Source: JAADHU01 sp964446495
GTDB taxonomy: Bacteria > Pseudomonadota > Gammaproteobacteria > Steroidobacterales > Woeseiaceae
Length of the DNA: 16,443 nt
NCBI GenBank assembly: GCA_964446495.1
Contig: CAYUOY010000087.1
Location: 1-16,443, forward strand
Direction of reading: 5' to 3'
The translations under genes and the position numbers were made by a program. Shown piece by piece: positions 14,871-16,443 of the stretch (the stretch's first letter is position 1; every line of letters begins with the position of its first letter). The notes under the pieces were generated by a model, which did no database searches, had not been told where the DNA came from, and saw only the letters and a program-made list of their open reading frames with translations.

Positions 14871-15695
14871 TTACAGGCTTACAGCAGGATCTATCTGTAG
14901 TTCCAGAAACGGCGAATCGGTGGTGGTGATCGGTCGGCTGTGCACTTCATAGCCGGATTCGGTCTGCAGTGCATCCCCGGTCGTTGAGATTTTTGCGGTG
15001 ACAATGACCTCTGTGACACTCGATATGCCGCTGCCTCGTACCATCGACATTTCATCTGTCAGTGTGAATTCAAAGGGGAGTTCGGCGACAGGTTTTCTCA
15101 GGACTGCGAGGGGCAGCGGTGATCCGTTGACAGCCTTCGCCAGCACAAAGACCATTGCTGTGTCATTCAACGTCGCGCCAGTATTAGGCATCAGGCTGAC
15201 TCGTCCGCGTATCTCCACGACCGGCGCCTCAGATTGCGGGTTACTTGCCAGGTCTGCGTCGAGCGTTACATCACTTTGGCCCAATGCCTTTGCCCTCGCA
15301 TAGGCATCGCGTGCCTCTGCGGTTCTGCCAAGTCGTTGGTAGGACTTTGCAAGCAACAACCAGCCACCTGCATCACTCGGTGCGCGCCGCAGCCGTTCCT
15401 CCAATCCCGCCAGCAGGCTCGCGATTGAGCCAACTTTCTGATCGCCTTTCGACGCAACTGTTGACCGTGACGGACTCCAGCTCGAATCATCCTTCGCTGG
15501 AAAAAAGGCGGCATCCGGGCGACCGATGGTGACATACAGTCCGATGGCCAGAAGCACGCCACCGACGACAATAAGCAAAGGCAGTTTTGCGAATCTCTTG
15601 TCGTGACTTCCCGGAACAGTCATTAGGGGTCGGACGACAATCGCGATGGCCAGTACTGACATCGCTAACGCCACCGCAAAAAACAATACATTCAC
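14871..15695 (-). CDS. ccmI: CcmI-like cytochrome c maturation factor
   Basis: 274 residues. CcmI binds apocytochrome c and delivers it to the CcmF/CcmH haem-ligation complex on the periplasmic side. Seen: two membrane segments (2-23 and 37-57), a TPR region (92-140, containing GGWLLLAKSYQRLGRTAEAR), and a C-terminal beta-rich domain (158-272) with segments MVFVLAKAVNGSPLPLAVLR and LPFEFTLTDEMSM. These match the CycH/CcmI C-terminal domain, which includes the family's PLAVxR and LP-F-LTD-M positions. The cytoplasmic loop between the membrane segments is only about 13 residues, whereas classical CcmI has a much longer loop there. The start is GTG at 15695 with an excellent AAAGGAG five bases upstream; an ATG at 15700 is out of frame and hits a stop at once. 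It leads the multihaem operon, 26 bases before the membrane protein, and no other ccm gene is in view. Confidence 0.82.
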   Translation of the reverse strand: MNVLFFAVALAMSVLAIAIVVRPLMTVPGSHDKRFAKLPLLIVVGGVLLAIGLYVTIGRPDAAFFPAKDDSSWSPSRSTVASKGDQKVGSIASLLAGLEERLRRAPSDAGGWLLLAKSYQRLGRTAEARDAYARAKALGQSDVTLDADLASNPQSEAPVVEIRGRVSLMPNTGATLNDTAMVFVLAKAVNGSPLPLAVLRKPVAELPFEFTLTDEMSMVRGSGISSVTEVIVTAKISTTGDALQTESGYEVHSRPITTTDSPFLELQIDPAVSL

Positions 15696-16035
15696 GTCAT
15701 CTCCTTTGACCTTGATTTACGCTTACAACATGTGGCGTTGCGCCGCGAAGCCGGGTTCATCCTTAAACAACTCCCCTTTTACACGAATCTGCACTGTAAA
15801 TGGTTCCCTCAAGTTCACATTTTTTTCTTGATAATTTATTGAAAAATAAGGAATTCCTGTCGCTATACAGAGACAAAATTATGATCCTTTCAGATTTCAA
15901 GAACTTACTGTGCGAATGCTAATGATTCGTATTAATAGTCGAATGTGATGCTGAAATTGTGAAGAGTGCAGTATTGATTTTGGGCGTTTGGCTGCTACCG
16001 TTCGTTCCTCAATTTCACGAGTACAAACAATTCCA
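15696..16035. promoter_or_regulatory. 340-bp AT-rich divergent intergenic region
   Basis: No gene is supported here. It separates the start of the minus-strand cytochrome operon from the plus-strand iron-sulfur protein, so it should hold promoters for both. The middle (about 15815-15960) is markedly AT-rich compared with the coding DNA. One plausible plus-strand promoter is TTGAAA (15839-15844) and TATACA (15864-15869), with a 19-base spacer that is slightly long. No clear minus-strand pair, rho-independent hairpin or riboswitch fold was seen. Confidence 0.4.
15701..15707 (-). promoter_or_regulatory. Strong ribosome binding site deciding the GTG start of ccmI
   Basis: AAAGGAG on the minus strand, five bases before the GTG at 15695. 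It is the best Shine-Dalgarno sequence in the operon and marks the GTG as the start in place of the out-of-frame ATG at 15700. Confidence 0.65.
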
Positions 16036-16443
16036 ATGAGCCCGCTGTTAATCACTCTCTATTTGTTCCCGGTTATTTCGATCTTCGTGTGGTATGTGCG
16101 TTCACGATCGCGCAGAGAGCAGGCGAGCCTTAAGGCGGCCGAAGAAGCTATCGCCGCCAGCATGCTGGAGCCGCCGTCGTTGCATCCTGTCATCGACATT
16201 CACAAATGCATAGGCTGTCGCTCCTGTATTGCGGCCTGTCCGGAGCAAGACGCGCATCCGGTGCTGGGAATCATTCGTGGCAAGGCGCGATTGGTTGGGC
16301 CTGCCAATTGCATAGGCCACGGGGCGTGCGAAAAAGCCTGCCCGGTTGATGCCATTCAATTGGTGTTTGGTACAGAGCGACGAGGTGTGGACATCCCGTT
16401 GGTATATCCCAACTTCGAGACCAGCGTAGCCGGTATCTTCATT
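16036..16443 (+). CDS. Membrane-anchored 4Fe-4S ferredoxin-type protein, probably fused to a flavoprotein domain (5' part only)
   Basis: 136 codons are open to the window edge. Seen: an N-terminal membrane segment (LLITLYLFPVISIFVWYV, about 4-21), a short basic then helical linker, and a ferredoxin-like region with CIGCRSCIAACP (about 58-69) and CIGHGACEKACP (about 94-105). The first is a complete CxxCxxCxxxCP motif. In the second, the expected second Cys is His, giving C-x5-C-x3-CP. The last visible residues (GVDIPLVYPNFETSVAGIFI) resemble the segment just before the AGE motif of thioredoxin-reductase-like FAD/NAD(P) oxidoreductases, so a flavoprotein domain probably follows. The likely role is electron transfer between NAD(P)H and a membrane or periplasmic partner. 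It is divergent from the multihaem operon. The ribosome binding site before the ATG is weak, so the exact start is less sure; earlier in-frame codons are open but would add no recognisable sequence. Confidence 0.85.
   Translation, partial: MSPLLITLYLFPVISIFVWYVRSRSRREQASLKAAEEAIAASMLEPPSLHPVIDIHKCIGCRSCIAACPEQDAHPVLGIIRGKARLVGPANCIGHGACEKACPVDAIQLVFGTERRGVDIPLVYPNFETSVAGIFI

Noticed and set aside
15828..15843. FNR/ANR-like box TTGATAATTTATTGAA in front of the cytochrome operon
   Set aside because: The right half does not match ATCAA at the required N4 spacing, so it is probably just AT-rich sequence.
15881..15922. 13-codon plus-strand open frame in the AT-rich intergenic region
   Set aside because: Too short, with no ribosome binding site and no leader-peptide features such as repeated codons.

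Overview
The window looks like a chromosomal segment of a Gram-negative proteobacterium. Evidence for this is a TonB-dependent receptor, a second outer-membrane beta-barrel protein, a lipoprotein, c-type cytochromes with Sec signals and a CcmI-type maturation factor. A gammaproteobacterium, possibly marine, is my best guess, but nothing here fixes the taxon. No rRNA, tRNA, insertion sequence, phage gene or CRISPR array was seen.

Region A (about 1-7370) is an uptake/modification locus. Two paralogous flavin-dependent halogenases lie on the minus strand (second gene first, ATGA overlap, the distal one cut by the window edge). They are transcribed divergently from a 1007-residue TonB-dependent receptor on the plus strand. 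A 34-bp perfect palindrome with a short T-run follows the receptor, and a small sulfotransferase-like gene starts immediately after it. The halogenases keep the catalytic Lys and Glu, but their C-terminal pocket does not resemble that of free-tryptophan halogenases. The real substrate is probably something brought in by the receptor.

Region B (about 7415-15695, minus strand) reads as one operon of six genes: a CcmI-like cytochrome c maturation factor, a cytochrome-b-like inner-membrane protein, a 21-haem periplasmic cytochrome, a 24-haem repeat cytochrome, a SPOR-TPR-beta-barrel outer-membrane protein, and a lipoprotein. Three junctions overlap or are within about 20 bases. The set makes sense as an electron conduit: quinone pool, di-haem b protein, 21-haem periplasmic carrier, outer-membrane barrel, and 24-haem protein at or outside the surface. 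It resembles, from memory, the 'PCC3' porin-cytochrome clusters described in Fe(II)-oxidising bacteria. It is unlike MtrCAB in haem number, in the barrel's extra domains and in the b-type membrane protein. This is the most interesting part of the window.

Region C (15696-16443) holds a 340-bp AT-rich divergent intergenic region and the start of a membrane-anchored protein with two ferredoxin-type 4Fe-4S motifs that runs off the window. Its last visible residues suggest fusion to a thioredoxin-reductase-like flavoprotein domain, which could tie NAD(P)H to the same electron-transfer system.
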